This document shows positions 1-7,921 of a stretch of 64,000 nucleotides of DNA, piece by piece. Under the pieces are notes generated by a model that saw only the letters and a program-made list of their open reading frames with translations, searched no databases and had not been told where the DNA came from. The DNA is from Citrobacter amalonaticus Y19 (lineage in GTDB: Bacteria; Pseudomonadota; Gammaproteobacteria; Enterobacterales; Enterobacteriaceae): contig NZ_CP011132.1 in assembly GCF_000981805.1 (NCBI RefSeq), positions 248,001 to 312,000 of the forward strand. The letters are read 5' to 3'. Numbering within the stretch: the stretch's first letter is position 1; every line of letters begins with the position of its first letter. Made by a program: the position numbers and the translations under genes.

Positions 1-547
1 AGCGTTCGGCGTACACGGTATTGCGGATGAGTTTCTGCTGGATAAGCCGACGTTTGCCGAGGTAGCGGATGAGTTTCTCGACTATATCCGCGGGGCGGAG
101 CTAGTCATTCATAACGCGTCGTTTGATATCGGCTTTATGGACTACGAGTTCGGCAAGCTCAATCGTGATATCCCGAAAACGAATACCTTCTGTAAAGTCA
201 CAGATAGCCTGGCGCTGGCGAGGAAGATGTTTCCTGGCAAGCGTAACAGCCTGGATGCGTTGTGCTCGCGTTATGAAATAGACAACAGCAAGCGTACGCT
301 GCATGGCGCGTTGCTTGATGCCCAGATTCTGGCCGATGTTTATCTGATGATGACAGGCGGTCAGACAACGATGGCGTTTTCGATGGAAGGTGAAACCCAA
401 CAGCAGGGCAATACGGGGATCCAGCGCCTTGTGCGTCAGGCCAGCAAGTTACGCGTCGTTTTCGCCACTGATGAGGAAGTTGCGGCCCATGAATCGCGCC
501 TCGACCTGGTGGAAAAGAAAGGGGGAAGTTGCCTCTGGCGGGCGTAG
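1..547 (+). CDS. dnaQ: DNA polymerase III epsilon subunit, 3'-5' proofreading exonuclease (5' end cut by window)
   Basis: This is the C-terminal three quarters of DnaQ, the proofreading exonuclease of the replicative polymerase. The frame is open from base 2 and ends in the typical KKGGSCLWRA tail that binds the alpha subunit. The DEDD motifs visible are ExoII (HNASFDIGF) and ExoIIIe (HGALLDAQ, with the catalytic His and Asp). The ExoI motif lies before the window. The protein is nearly identical to the E. coli one and is followed by a tRNA-Asp gene, as in E. coli. Assignment is secure. Confidence 0.98.
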   Translation, partial: AFGVHGIADEFLLDKPTFAEVADEFLDYIRGAELVIHNASFDIGFMDYEFGKLNRDIPKTNTFCKVTDSLALARKMFPGKRNSLDALCSRYEIDNSKRTLHGALLDAQILADVYLMMTGGQTTMAFSMEGETQQQGNTGIQRLVRQASKLRVVFATDEEVAAHESRLDLVEKKGGSCLWRA

Positions 548-563
548 AGAATCAGTTTATGAG

Positions 564-592
564 GTAAAAATCGTCGCTTGGGTGATTTTTAC
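564..592 (+). terminator. Possible dnaQ terminator hairpin
   Basis: Inverted arms GTAAAAATC and GATTTTTAC flank an 11-base loop 16 bases after the dnaQ stop. The stem is A/T-rich and its 3' arm holds a run of five T. It may act as a weak terminator for dnaQ. Confidence 0.4.
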
Positions 593-622
593 AGCAAACG
601 ATTAAAAACGCGAGAAAAAGCG

Positions 623-651
623 TTGACGAGGTGCGAGGCAATCCGTAATAT
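623..651 (+). promoter_or_regulatory. Sigma-70 promoter of the tRNA-Asp gene
   Basis: A TTGACG -35 box and a TAATAT -10 box are separated by exactly 17 bases, and the -10 ends 27 bases before the tRNA. The same -35 sequence precedes the tRNA-Thr gene at 31.8 kb. The placement fits a stable-RNA promoter. Confidence 0.75.
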
Positions 652-678
652 TCGCTTCGTTCCCAAGTGGAACAATGC

Positions 679-755
679 GGAGCGGTAGTTCAGTTGGTTA
701 GAATACCTGCCTGTCACGCAGGGGGTCGCGGGTTCGAGTCCCGTCCGTTCCGCCA
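679..755 (+). tRNA. aspV: tRNA-Asp (anticodon GTC), aspV position
   Basis: A 77-base cloverleaf with GGAGCGG pairing to CCGTTCC, anticodon loop CTGTCAC (GTC), T-loop GGTTCGAGTCC and encoded CCA. In E. coli the tRNA after dnaQ is aspV, a known insertion site for genomic islands. Here the malonate gene block starts 200 bases downstream. Confidence 0.97.
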
Positions 756-798
756 AATTCTGTTCACAGGGTGTTTAAGTCCATTCTGTGATGATAAG

Positions 799-834
799 AA
801 ACCGTATCACTGTTGAGGTGATGCGGTTTTTTTT
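799..834 (+). terminator. Rho-independent terminator after tRNA-Asp
   Basis: The stem AAACCGTATCAC / GTGATGCGGTTT has a seven-base loop and ends in a run of eight T. It closes the tRNA-Asp transcript. Confidence 0.85.
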
Positions 835-958
835 CGTCTGAAGTCGTCCTCTCAACTCTCGTTTACCTTTTGCGTAATGAAAGCACCTGCCGCGTTATTG
901 ACGATTCCCGCTACGGAATAGATTCTGGGGGTATTCCAAAAAGTCAGAGGGGGCACAC

Positions 959-1609
959 ATGCTCCAGCGTCATGATTTACTGCACATCAGCGTTCCGGCG
1001 GCGCAGCGTATTTTTTCACGGTGGCGGACATCCCGGGTTGCCTGGCAGCAGGCATTTGCGGCGGGAGAACTGCCTGGCATTGTACGTCGTCCTGTCGAAG
1101 GGGAATCGCAGAACGACATTGCGCTGGGTTTTAGTTTCCCTGAACGCATTAATGGTCAGCGCCAGCGCCTTGCCAGCACCGTCATGCCAGACGAAGTGAT
1201 CTGCCGCCTGACGCCATTTGAGATAGCACAAAGAACCTTTGCCACCCGAACACCCGCGCTCATGGCGCTGGCCGATCTGCGGGAACGCTTTACTCTCCTG
1301 GAATGTGTACCGGGCGTATGGGGATCGACGGCATTAGAGATTGTCAGTGGTTTTCACTATACGGATGGTCAATCCGATCTGGATATTGTGATTGATATTC
1401 ACCCTGTCGATCGGTTGCGCGACGTGTATCAGTGCCTGCTGCAACTGGAGCAAACGCATCACACACGGATTGACGTTGAAGTGCGTTGGCCGACGGGATA
1501 CGGCATTAATTTGAAAGAGTTCATGACGACGCAGGGACAAATACTGGGGAAGAGCCTGAACGACGTCAGGCTCTTCGATAAGCAGGCTTTGCTTGCGGGG
1601 GTGATTTGA
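959..1609 (+). CDS. mdcG: Malonate decarboxylase holo-ACP synthase (MdcG/MadK type phosphoribosyl-dephospho-CoA transferase)
   Basis: The 216-residue protein matches the MdcG family, which transfers the triphosphoribosyl-dephospho-CoA prosthetic group to a serine of the malonate decarboxylase acyl carrier protein. A nucleotidyltransferase signature is visible: W-G-S at 121-123 followed by D-L-D at 140-142. AGAGGGGG stands just before the ATG. In Malonomonas rubra the corresponding gene lies inside the mad operon between madH and madF. Here it is alone on the opposite strand, about 5 kb from madF and beyond the porin. It would act on the MadE domain encoded at 8814-10091, using the precursor made by MadG. 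Assignment by family resemblance is strong. Confidence 0.88.
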   Translation: MLQRHDLLHISVPAAQRIFSRWRTSRVAWQQAFAAGELPGIVRRPVEGESQNDIALGFSFPERINGQRQRLASTVMPDEVICRLTPFEIAQRTFATRTPALMALADLRERFTLLECVPGVWGSTALEIVSGFHYTDGQSDLDIVIDIHPVDRLRDVYQCLLQLEQTHHTRIDVEVRWPTGYGINLKEFMTTQGQILGKSLNDVRLFDKQALLAGVI

Positions 1610-1631
1610 CGTTAACCGCGCAAGAAAGGGA

Positions 1632-2732
1632 TTAGAGCTGGTAAACAAAGCCGAACACGATGGTATCGTCGGTGTTCAGTTTGGTCGCCGTCGTAAAGTC
1701 ATCCCGGTCGAGTAAATTGATTTTATAGTTTGCATAGGCGGCAAGCGTATCATTGAAATAATACATTGCGCCCAGGTTGATAAACTGCAGAAGATCGTGA
1801 TCCCCGCGATAGCCGCTCAAATCTTTTCCTTTACTCTGCAGGTAACCGACAGAAGGTTCAAACCCGTTACTGAAGCGATATTTGGCGACCAGTTCTGTAG
1901 CCTGCACCTTATTTGCGATATTTACCCCGCTACCAAAGGAAGTCATATTCGAGGTTTCACCGTACAGCGCGGCCAGATAAAGCCCATCTAAACGGTATTT
2001 TGCGCTGACCACAAACGATTCGGCATAAGGGCCGGTCGCCACATGGTTGCCATAATGTCGTTGTTCCCCGGTTCTGTTTGCATGCGTATAGACGCCGCCC
2101 AGTGACAAACCGAAATCAAAATCATAGGTCATCGACATCCCGTAACCATCGCCGTTTTGTTTCTGGAGAATACGGCTATTATTGGTCGTGTTTTCACCTT
2201 CGGTACCGCTATTTTTACCCTGGTATTGCAGGGCAACATCGAGCCCATCAACCAGACCGAAGAAATCCCGGTTACGCCATGTTGCCAGGTTTGTGGCGCG
2301 TTGTGACATATAGGTATCAGTATGGAAAATCGTGGCGGCACCAAATTCAGGTAAAACATCGGTCCAGGCACCGAGGTCGTACATAACCCCCCAGTTGCGA
2401 CCATAGTCCAGAGAACCTAATGTCGAATAATTAAGGCCAGCAAAGGCCAGGCGCGTCCAGGAATGTTTATCTTCCCCTTCATATTTATTGGCCTGGAACT
2501 GCATCTGGAAATTGCCATATCCGGTGAGTTGCGGGGAAATTTGAGTTTCGCCACGCAAACCGAATCGGACGTAGGTATTATCACCATTTTCGTTCGCATA
2601 ATCAGAAATTAGATGCGAAGCCTGAATTTTCCCATAAACCCCCAGTCGGTTACCGTCTTTGTTATATATCTCAACGGCGCTGGCAGGTACAATCATCAGG
2701 GATGAAAGAAGGAGTGCAAGTTTTTTAAACAT
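1632..2732 (-). CDS. OmpC/OmpF/PhoE-family general porin
   Basis: A 366-residue trimeric-porin homologue with a 19-residue Sec signal peptide ending A-S-A. It has the family start VEIYNKDGN, the constriction-loop motif PEFG (about residue 120) and DFFGL. Length and motifs match OmpC and PhoE; PhoE itself is encoded separately at 28 kb. The last residue is Leu (V-Y-Q-L) where nearly all enterobacterial porins end in Phe, the residue the Bam machinery reads. A TATAAT -10 candidate lies at 2809-2814 on this strand. It lies just downstream of the DUF5058 gene pair and may help anionic malonate derivatives cross the outer membrane; this role is inferred from position only. Confidence 0.9.
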   Translation of the reverse strand: MFKKLALLLSSLMIVPASAVEIYNKDGNRLGVYGKIQASHLISDYANENGDNTYVRFGLRGETQISPQLTGYGNFQMQFQANKYEGEDKHSWTRLAFAGLNYSTLGSLDYGRNWGVMYDLGAWTDVLPEFGAATIFHTDTYMSQRATNLATWRNRDFFGLVDGLDVALQYQGKNSGTEGENTTNNSRILQKQNGDGYGMSMTYDFDFGLSLGGVYTHANRTGEQRHYGNHVATGPYAESFVVSAKYRLDGLYLAALYGETSNMTSFGSGVNIANKVQATELVAKYRFSNGFEPSVGYLQSKGKDLSGYRGDHDLLQFINLGAMYYFNDTLAAYANYKINLLDRDDFTTATKLNTDDTIVFGFVYQL

Positions 2733-2858
2733 AGAGAGTCCCTCGCAAAATAATGCGACAAATAATGTGTTGTGATTGCTTCGTTTCTGTAATTTAAAAA
2801 AGGTCGCTATTATAATAGTGCGCTAATAATTATCAGGCACATGTTTTACGGCACGGCA

Positions 2859-3527
2859 TTACTTAACAATATTTTTCTTATAAAGCACTCGGGTTAACAA
2901 CATGTTGCCGAATATGGCTACAATAATGTAAACATAGGCTGGCAGGGTCGGGAACAAGATATAGACAATCGCGGTGACCGGTAATGCATACAGCGCGATC
3001 CTCGGTTTCATCACGGTAAACTGCCCGTACAGACAACCGAAAATAGTCGGCAGAATATAGTTTTTAACCGCAGCAATCAGTGCTGGCGGCGAAACGGACA
3101 ATATCCAGTCCCCCATTAAAACGGCAAGGGTCAAAAAGAACAGGTTGGTAAAAATCGAGCCAGCGATACCCAGCGTGGAGATAATTTCCGCCTGCTTAGA
3201 ACCATTTTCTACACCGACGGCCATTTGGGCCGCTGCCGAGGCCGGGAGTCGAACGTTAGAAATATTGCCTGACAGAATCCCCAGATAACTGCCTGTCAAT
3301 CCCAGAATGGGATAATAGGAAAAAGGTTCAACAAAATAGAATGCGCCAAATACCATCGCAATCGACAGCCAGGAAGTTAATGCGACCTCCAGAGGGGGAT
3401 AAACGTCATACATGATGTAAAAGTAAAAGAGCGGCGCAAAGCTGGTTATCGTTGCCAGAAGGAAGCAGATCCGTCCTATTCTTATCGATGTTGCCGTCCA
3501 GTTGAGACCATCATTAGTCTGTTGCAT
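2859..3527 (-). CDS. Six-helix integral membrane protein, partner of DUF5058 protein
   Basis: A 222-residue hydrophobic protein with about six predicted membrane segments and a basic C-terminus (VLYKKNIVK). I do not recognise a named family. It starts 15 bases after the DUF5058 gene in the same direction, so the two are almost certainly cotranscribed and may form a two-subunit transporter. Both are divergent from the amidase gene and share its regulatory region, which points to uptake of the amidase substrate. Function is inference from context. Confidence 0.75.
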   Translation of the reverse strand: MQQTNDGLNWTATSIRIGRICFLLATITSFAPLFYFYIMYDVYPPLEVALTSWLSIAMVFGAFYFVEPFSYYPILGLTGSYLGILSGNISNVRLPASAAAQMAVGVENGSKQAEIISTLGIAGSIFTNLFFLTLAVLMGDWILSVSPPALIAAVKNYILPTIFGCLYGQFTVMKPRIALYALPVTAIVYILFPTLPAYVYIIVAIFGNMLLTRVLYKKNIVK

Positions 3528-3542
3528 CGTTTATGTCCTTCG

Positions 3543-4250
3543 TTATGAATAAAGGCTGGCCGCGACCATGCCAATGATAAGTGCAATACCTAAGGCATAC
3601 TCTTTAAGCCAGCTTACCTTTTTGCCGAGGATCGCCAGCCCGCCCATTGCGAAGAAACCGGCAAGGCATGCCACCGTTTTATCGTTCATGGCGAGGATGA
3701 AAGGGGTTGAGAGAAAGCCGAACAGTCCCAGCATCGCCGTGACGGAGATAAGCCCCAGCCAGACTTTGTCACCTCCGCCCATTTTTTCTCTGACTTTTTC
3801 CATCCGGTGGATGAAGAAGTATCCGACGACAATCCAGCCGCAGCTGTTGATGATTGCGGTGTAAAGTCCGGAGACCATTGCGGTTAAGTTATAATTTTCT
3901 GAACCGACCGGCGCACCATAGGTTTCAGCGCCCAGGTTGATGGCTGCCAGTTCGACCGGCGCCGCCCCAATTCCGACGAAGCGCATCCAGGTTAAAGGAC
4001 CGCCGATAATTGCGGTCATACTGAACACGACGACGAAAACCGAGATTGAAGGGCCAATGGAACTGAAAATTCCGCTTCTGAGACCTTTGGTACATTGGGC
4101 CTGTGTTAAACCTACGCTTGATGCGTTTTTATAAGACAATCTGATATATAACGAAGCCATTACCAGGATAATGGCGCCCAGGGGCATTGCGATCCACCAA
4201 AGTATCGGATCATTAACGATAGCAATGATGTCGGCTTCATCAATCTTCAT
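3543..4250 (-). CDS. DUF5058 family membrane protein (putative transporter subunit)
   Basis: A 235-residue protein with about six membrane segments that resembles the DUF5058 family: a start like NDPILWWIAMP, then RSGIFSSIGPSISV, an M-R-F/L-x-x-I-G segment and a cytosolic loop with KMGGGDK. Members are presumed transporters but have no established substrate that I know of. It is the first gene of a two-gene unit divergent from the amidase, with a 395-base shared intergenic region that holds LysR-type boxes. I infer a role in importing a malonate amide or a related acid. Confidence 0.75.
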   Translation of the reverse strand: MKIDEADIIAIVNDPILWWIAMPLGAIILVMASLYIRLSYKNASSVGLTQAQCTKGLRSGIFSSIGPSISVFVVVFSMTAIIGGPLTWMRFVGIGAAPVELAAINLGAETYGAPVGSENYNLTAMVSGLYTAIINSCGWIVVGYFFIHRMEKVREKMGGGDKVWLGLISVTAMLGLFGFLSTPFILAMNDKTVACLAGFFAMGGLAILGKKVSWLKEYALGIALIIGMVAASLYS

Positions 4251-4645
4251 TCACGAACACTCCTTTATTTACATCACCGGTGAAATGATTTACGAGTGAG
4301 AAAATTACGATAAATGTATATAGAACGTTAAATACATTCGCTTTTGCCAGGGGCTGGCATTTGTTCTTAAAATGTCATTTAATGTATATCGAAACGAACT
4401 TACCTAAAATGTTATGAGAATCACAAATATTACAACGTTGCTTTTAAGGTAATGGCGTTACATTTAAAGTAACGGGATGGAAAATATCATGATGCTAATG
4501 TTGAGATCAGTCACAATACGTCATGAGATTAATTTGATAATAAATGTTGTCCTACAACTTACCCTGCTTCAACAAATGGAGTTGTATGGCTGTTCTTAAA
4601 TAAACGCGAATGCGTTTGTAGGAAAAATCAATTTCAGAGGGCAAC
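4251..4645. promoter_or_regulatory. Divergent control region between DUF5058 gene and amidase
   Basis: A 395-base A/T-rich region with no gene. It must contain the promoters for both the transporter pair and the amidase. Its main feature is a row of three LysR-type boxes at 4399-4473, described separately. A typical RBS (AGAGGGC) precedes the amidase ATG. Confidence 0.7.
4399..4473. promoter_or_regulatory. Three LysR-type boxes (NTTAC-N7-GTAAN)
   Basis: Boxes occupy 4399-4415 (CTTAC-N7-GTTAT), 4437-4453 (GTTGC-N7-GTAAT) and 4457-4473 (GTTACATTTAAAGTAAC, perfect arms). The last two lie exactly 20 bases apart, about two helix turns, as expected for the paired sites of a LysR tetramer. Each good box contains T-N11-A. 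The same box recurs at 6640, 14353 and 15669. Confidence 0.65.
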
Positions 4646-6085
4646 ATGAATAAAATCAATAATCCGATTACGGAAATGAGCGCCCTGGCGCTTTCCGACA
4701 GCATCAAATCCAGGGAGGTATCATGTGTTGAAGTCATGAATGCTTATTTGGATAAAATTGAAGTTCTTAACCCAAAAGTCAATGCCATTGTCTCCTTGCA
4801 GGACAGGGATGATTTAGTGGAGCAGGCCAGAAATAAGGATAAACAACTGGCCAATGGTCAGTATATGGGGTGGATGCACGGTTTTCCTCACGCCGTTAAG
4901 GATTTATCTGCGGTAAAAGGGATTGCTCTGACAAACGGTTCTCCCATTTTTAAGGATTTCATCGCGCCTAATGATTCAGTCATGGTTGAACGCATCAGAA
5001 ACAAAGGGGCCATTTTTATCGGTAAAACTAACACGCCGGAGTTTGGGCTGGGTTCGAACACGATAAATAATGTTTTTGGCACCACCTGGAACGCCTGGGA
5101 TCAGACGAAATCATCGGGGGGCAGCAGCGGCGGTGCGGCGGTTGCGCTGGCATTGCAGATGCTGCCGGTGGCGGACGGCAGCGACATGATGGGGTCGCTG
5201 CGTAACCCTGCGGCCTGGAACAACATCATTGGTTTCAGACCGAGTCAGGGACGCGTACCCTTTGGGCCGACACCAGAGGTTTTTGTAAGCCAGCTGGGGC
5301 TTGAAGGGCCAATGGGACGTAACATCGCGGATACGGCTCGTTTGCTGCAAACCCAGTCGGGCTATGATGCGCGAGTTCCATTGTCGCTAGGTCAACCCCT
5401 GGCACCATTCACCCCGCCCGAGCGCAAACTGCGCATTGGCTGGCTTGCCGATTTAAACGGCGCGCTGCCGATGGAAGAGGGCGTTCTGAGCCTTTGCGAA
5501 AACGCCTTAAAAGTCTTTGAGAAACTGGGTCACAGCGTCGAACCTGTAAAACTGGATGTCACGGCTGAACAGATGTGGGAGACCTGGCTGGTCTGGCGTC
5601 ACTGGATTGTCTCTAACGGTTTACGTCCACTGTATGACAAACCTGAAACCCGCGCGTTGCTGAAACCGCAGGCGGTCTGGGAAGTTGAGGGTGGACTGGA
5701 ATTGACGGCTCGCGATGCCTACCTCGCCTCCGTGCAGCGTAGCACTATCTACCAGGCGTTCAATAAGCTGTTCGCGGAATATGACATTGTTGTTCTGCCG
5801 ACGGCGCAAATCTTCCCCTTCGATCCTTCTCAACACTCACCGCAGGAAGTGGCAGGAAAACAAATGGATACGTATCACCGCTATATGGAAGTGGTGGTGC
5901 CTGCAACCCTGATTGGCAGTCCATCTCTTAGCGTTCCTGTCGGCTTCAATGCCCAGGGATTACCGATGGGGATGCAACTGATTGGCCCTCATGCCCATGA
6001 TATGGAAGTGTTGAGCATTGGTCAGATCTACGAACAAGAAACACGCTGGAATCTGGATTATCGGCCGAAGCTGCTGCAGCCGTAA
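4646..6085 (+). CDS. Amidase-signature family hydrolase (candidate malonamate or ureidomalonate amidohydrolase)
   Basis: A 479-residue amidase with the Ser-cisSer-Lys triad visible: Lys85 in HAVKD, cis-Ser160 in SSGGSSGG and nucleophile Ser184 in MMGSLRNPA. The 24-residue distance from cis-Ser to Ser is that of the family. There is no signal peptide, so it is cytosolic. Rhizobial malonamidase E2 and ureidomalonase, both of which release malonate, are established members of this family. The position next to a full malonate decarboxylase set makes a malonate-releasing activity likely here, but this is inference; other amidases of this family act on aryl or alkyl amides. A terminator follows directly. 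Confidence 0.88.
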   Translation: MNKINNPITEMSALALSDSIKSREVSCVEVMNAYLDKIEVLNPKVNAIVSLQDRDDLVEQARNKDKQLANGQYMGWMHGFPHAVKDLSAVKGIALTNGSPIFKDFIAPNDSVMVERIRNKGAIFIGKTNTPEFGLGSNTINNVFGTTWNAWDQTKSSGGSSGGAAVALALQMLPVADGSDMMGSLRNPAAWNNIIGFRPSQGRVPFGPTPEVFVSQLGLEGPMGRNIADTARLLQTQSGYDARVPLSLGQPLAPFTPPERKLRIGWLADLNGALPMEEGVLSLCENALKVFEKLGHSVEPVKLDVTAEQMWETWLVWRHWIVSNGLRPLYDKPETRALLKPQAVWEVEGGLELTARDAYLASVQRSTIYQAFNKLFAEYDIVVLPTAQIFPFDPSQHSPQEVAGKQMDTYHRYMEVVVPATLIGSPSLSVPVGFNAQGLPMGMQLIGPHAHDMEVLSIGQIYEQETRWNLDYRPKLLQP

Positions 6086-6105
6086 TTATTGAACATTTGC
6101 CTTTT

Positions 6106-6131
6106 ACCGGGATGCGTATCCCGGTTTTTTT
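6106..6131 (+). terminator. Terminator of the amidase gene
   Basis: Stem ACCGGGAT / ATCCCGGT with a short GCG loop and a run of seven T, 20 bases after the amidase stop. Confidence 0.85.
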
Positions 6132-6205
6132 CGCACTGAATAAAGTAATGAATATCACAATCAGAAATAAAGTCAGGCAGGGGAAACAGACAGGAAATGG
6201 CGGAA

Positions 6206-6235
6206 TAAAAAGTGACGCCACTGAAAACAGTGGCG
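6206..6235 (-). terminator. Terminator of madF
   Basis: On the minus strand CGCCACTG-TTTT-CAGTGGCG is followed by TCACTTTTTATT. It lies 28 bases after the madF stop and ends the mad transcript. Confidence 0.8.
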
Positions 6236-6262
6236 TGTGAGAAAAGTGGCGTGGCTTAAATG

Positions 6263-6478
6263 TTATGGTTCAATTTCAAATAATGGCGAGCCCGGGTTAA
6301 CACGGTCACCCACGTTCACCGAAATAGATTTAATAGTGCCGGCTTCATGTGCAGGGATAGGCATTTTCATTTTCATGGCTTCCATGACCAGAACCTGTTG
6401 ACCTTTGGCAACGTTATCACCCACAGCACACAGGATTTCTTCAACAATGCCAGGTACTTTTGATTTCATTTCAGACAT
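6263..6478 (-). CDS. madF: Biotin carrier protein of Na+-pumping malonate decarboxylase
   Basis: A 71-residue stand-alone biotinyl domain. The biotin acceptor is Lys36 in the signature V-M-E-A-M-K-M, with the flanking half-repeats P-G-x-V and G-x-V-xx-G-x-x-L typical of biotin carriers. In the Malonomonas rubra system MadF accepts CO2 from malonyl-ACP through MadC/MadD and carries it to the membrane decarboxylase MadB. A biotin carrier is absent from the soluble Mdc systems of Klebsiella and Pseudomonas, so this gene decides the type of pathway. It is last in the mad gene order, separated from madH by 219 bases that hold a LysR box, so it probably has its own promoter. Confidence 0.92.
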   Translation of the reverse strand: MSEMKSKVPGIVEEILCAVGDNVAKGQQVLVMEAMKMKMPIPAHEAGTIKSISVNVGDRVNPGSPLFEIEP

Positions 6479-6639
6479 AACGACATCCTTTTTTTATAAG
6501 AAATAATTAAATGATTTACGAGGCAAAAAACCTGGTATTCTGAAAACGATTTATTATTATCGTTACGATGATAATTACCTGTTCAAAGAATAATTTCAAT
6601 GACTGACGGCCTGGTTTTCGCCAACATAAATGATGTTTG

Positions 6640-6656
6640 GTTACCTAAAAGGTAAC
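6640..6656. promoter_or_regulatory. LysR-type box upstream of madF
   Basis: GTTACCTAAAAGGTAAC is a 17-base perfect palindrome (six-base arms, five-base centre) with the T-N11-A core. It lies 160 bases before the madF start, in the gap after madH. It matches the boxes at 4457, 14353 and 15669. Confidence 0.7.
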
Positions 6657-6697
6657 GATATTGCGACCTGCATTTATTAACCCTGGCAACAGAATTG

Positions 6698-7801
6698 CTA
6701 GCGGCGTTTCAGCCACGCCGGATCGCTCTTGGATTGCCTTTCATAATTGAGTTGCGCCTGTACCAGTGTATCAAACAGTCCAGTGGCAACCGGACCGCGA
6801 ATCGTCGCGACGCACACCGGTGCCGGTGTTTCATCCGGTGGCTGGCCGGGCACCAGTTTTAATTCGGTGACATCGGCGGTTAGCACCAGATGAGTGGCGA
6901 CTTTAACAATGCATCCCTTAATGCGAAGCAGCGTACGCGCGGTTCTTTCCATCAGTTCGCGCGAATGGTTCGGGGTGGCTGCTATCACCACTTCATAATT
7001 TGGCTGTGTACGTTGTCTTTTATACGTCAGTAATTTTCCCTGCCTGTTGCAGATATGTCCCTGAGGACTGACCGGGAAGCTATCGCCAGTCGGTAATCCC
7101 CCCACGATCATCTCGACATAATCCTGACCGTAAGGAGACGTCACCAGGCTCAGATCATCGCGCAGAAACTGGCCATCCAGCGTCAACCAACCAAATTCCT
7201 GACTGCCATAGAGATCGTGGACGGTAAAATTAAACTCGCTGGCGAGTTCCAGTAATTCAGGATCCAGAGGGGTTCCGGCAGTAAGCAGGCACAGTTTTTC
7301 AGGCAATAACCCGGCGAGATCCATCGTTTTTGCCTGCTTTAGCGTGGCGCGCAGAAACGAAGACTCTCCCAGTACGACCTGGTAATTTTCTTTGATCAGC
7401 GCCAGCAGCAGCGCATCCTGGCAGGAGCGCAACAAAAAGCTGTGGCTAACCCCTGCTTCAACCAGTGAATCCGGCGTAAAGACGTTGAGCAGCGGGGGAT
7501 AGGTCACCAGCATCCGCTCGCCAGGCATAATGCCCGCAAGCTGAAGTGCTTTGCAGCCTGCCGCAATCCGCTGTGGCATCTCTTCATGGGTGATGCCGAC
7601 AATGTTCTGAAATGCGCTGGAGCCGGTGGTAAAGGTCACACAGGCCAGGTTCAACGGCGTATGGATCTGTTCAATCACGTGCGCGCTGGTGGGACCGTCG
7701 ATGCCCTTGCTACCTAAGGTTCGCTGAGGCATCTGCGCAAGCGTGGGTACAGTGCTGATCTCCTGTACCATCATTTCCAGCATCCTGAGTTTATCCTGCA
7801 T
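6698..7801 (-). CDS. madH: Acetate:ACP ligase of malonate decarboxylase (MadH type, adenylate-forming)
   Basis: A 367-residue adenylate-forming ligase. A TTTGSS phosphate-binding segment stands near residue 60 and D-L-Y-G-S-Q-E (the YGS/TE motif) near residue 195. In Malonomonas rubra, MadH acetylates the prosthetic-group thiol of the ACP with acetate and ATP to start the cycle. I chose the ATG at 7801 because GGGAGG stands six bases ahead; an in-frame TTG at 7831 is also open. It is placed after madD and before madF as in M. rubra. Soluble Mdc systems use a malonyl transferase (MdcH) instead, and none is seen here. Confidence 0.85.
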   Translation of the reverse strand: MQDKLRMLEMMVQEISTVPTLAQMPQRTLGSKGIDGPTSAHVIEQIHTPLNLACVTFTTGSSAFQNIVGITHEEMPQRIAAGCKALQLAGIMPGERMLVTYPPLLNVFTPDSLVEAGVSHSFLLRSCQDALLLALIKENYQVVLGESSFLRATLKQAKTMDLAGLLPEKLCLLTAGTPLDPELLELASEFNFTVHDLYGSQEFGWLTLDGQFLRDDLSLVTSPYGQDYVEMIVGGLPTGDSFPVSPQGHICNRQGKLLTYKRQRTQPNYEVVIAATPNHSRELMERTARTLLRIKGCIVKVATHLVLTADVTELKLVPGQPPDETPAPVCVATIRGPVATGLFDTLVQAQLNYERQSKSDPAWLKRR

Positions 7802-7921
7802 CCGCAACCTCCCTACGGCGTGAACCGACAACTCGTGAATCCTGCGTTACCCCGGGGGAACACGGCTGACGCATTCCCCCGAAGACCTTACTCATTTCCC
7901 GTGGTGCGAAACCGTCAGGCT

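Noticed and set aside
959..1609. Classifying the malonate cluster as the usual soluble Mdc system because of the MdcG-type protein
   Set aside because: MadB, a biotin carrier and a MadH-type ligase are present and no MdcH transferase is seen; MdcG/MadK is common to both types.
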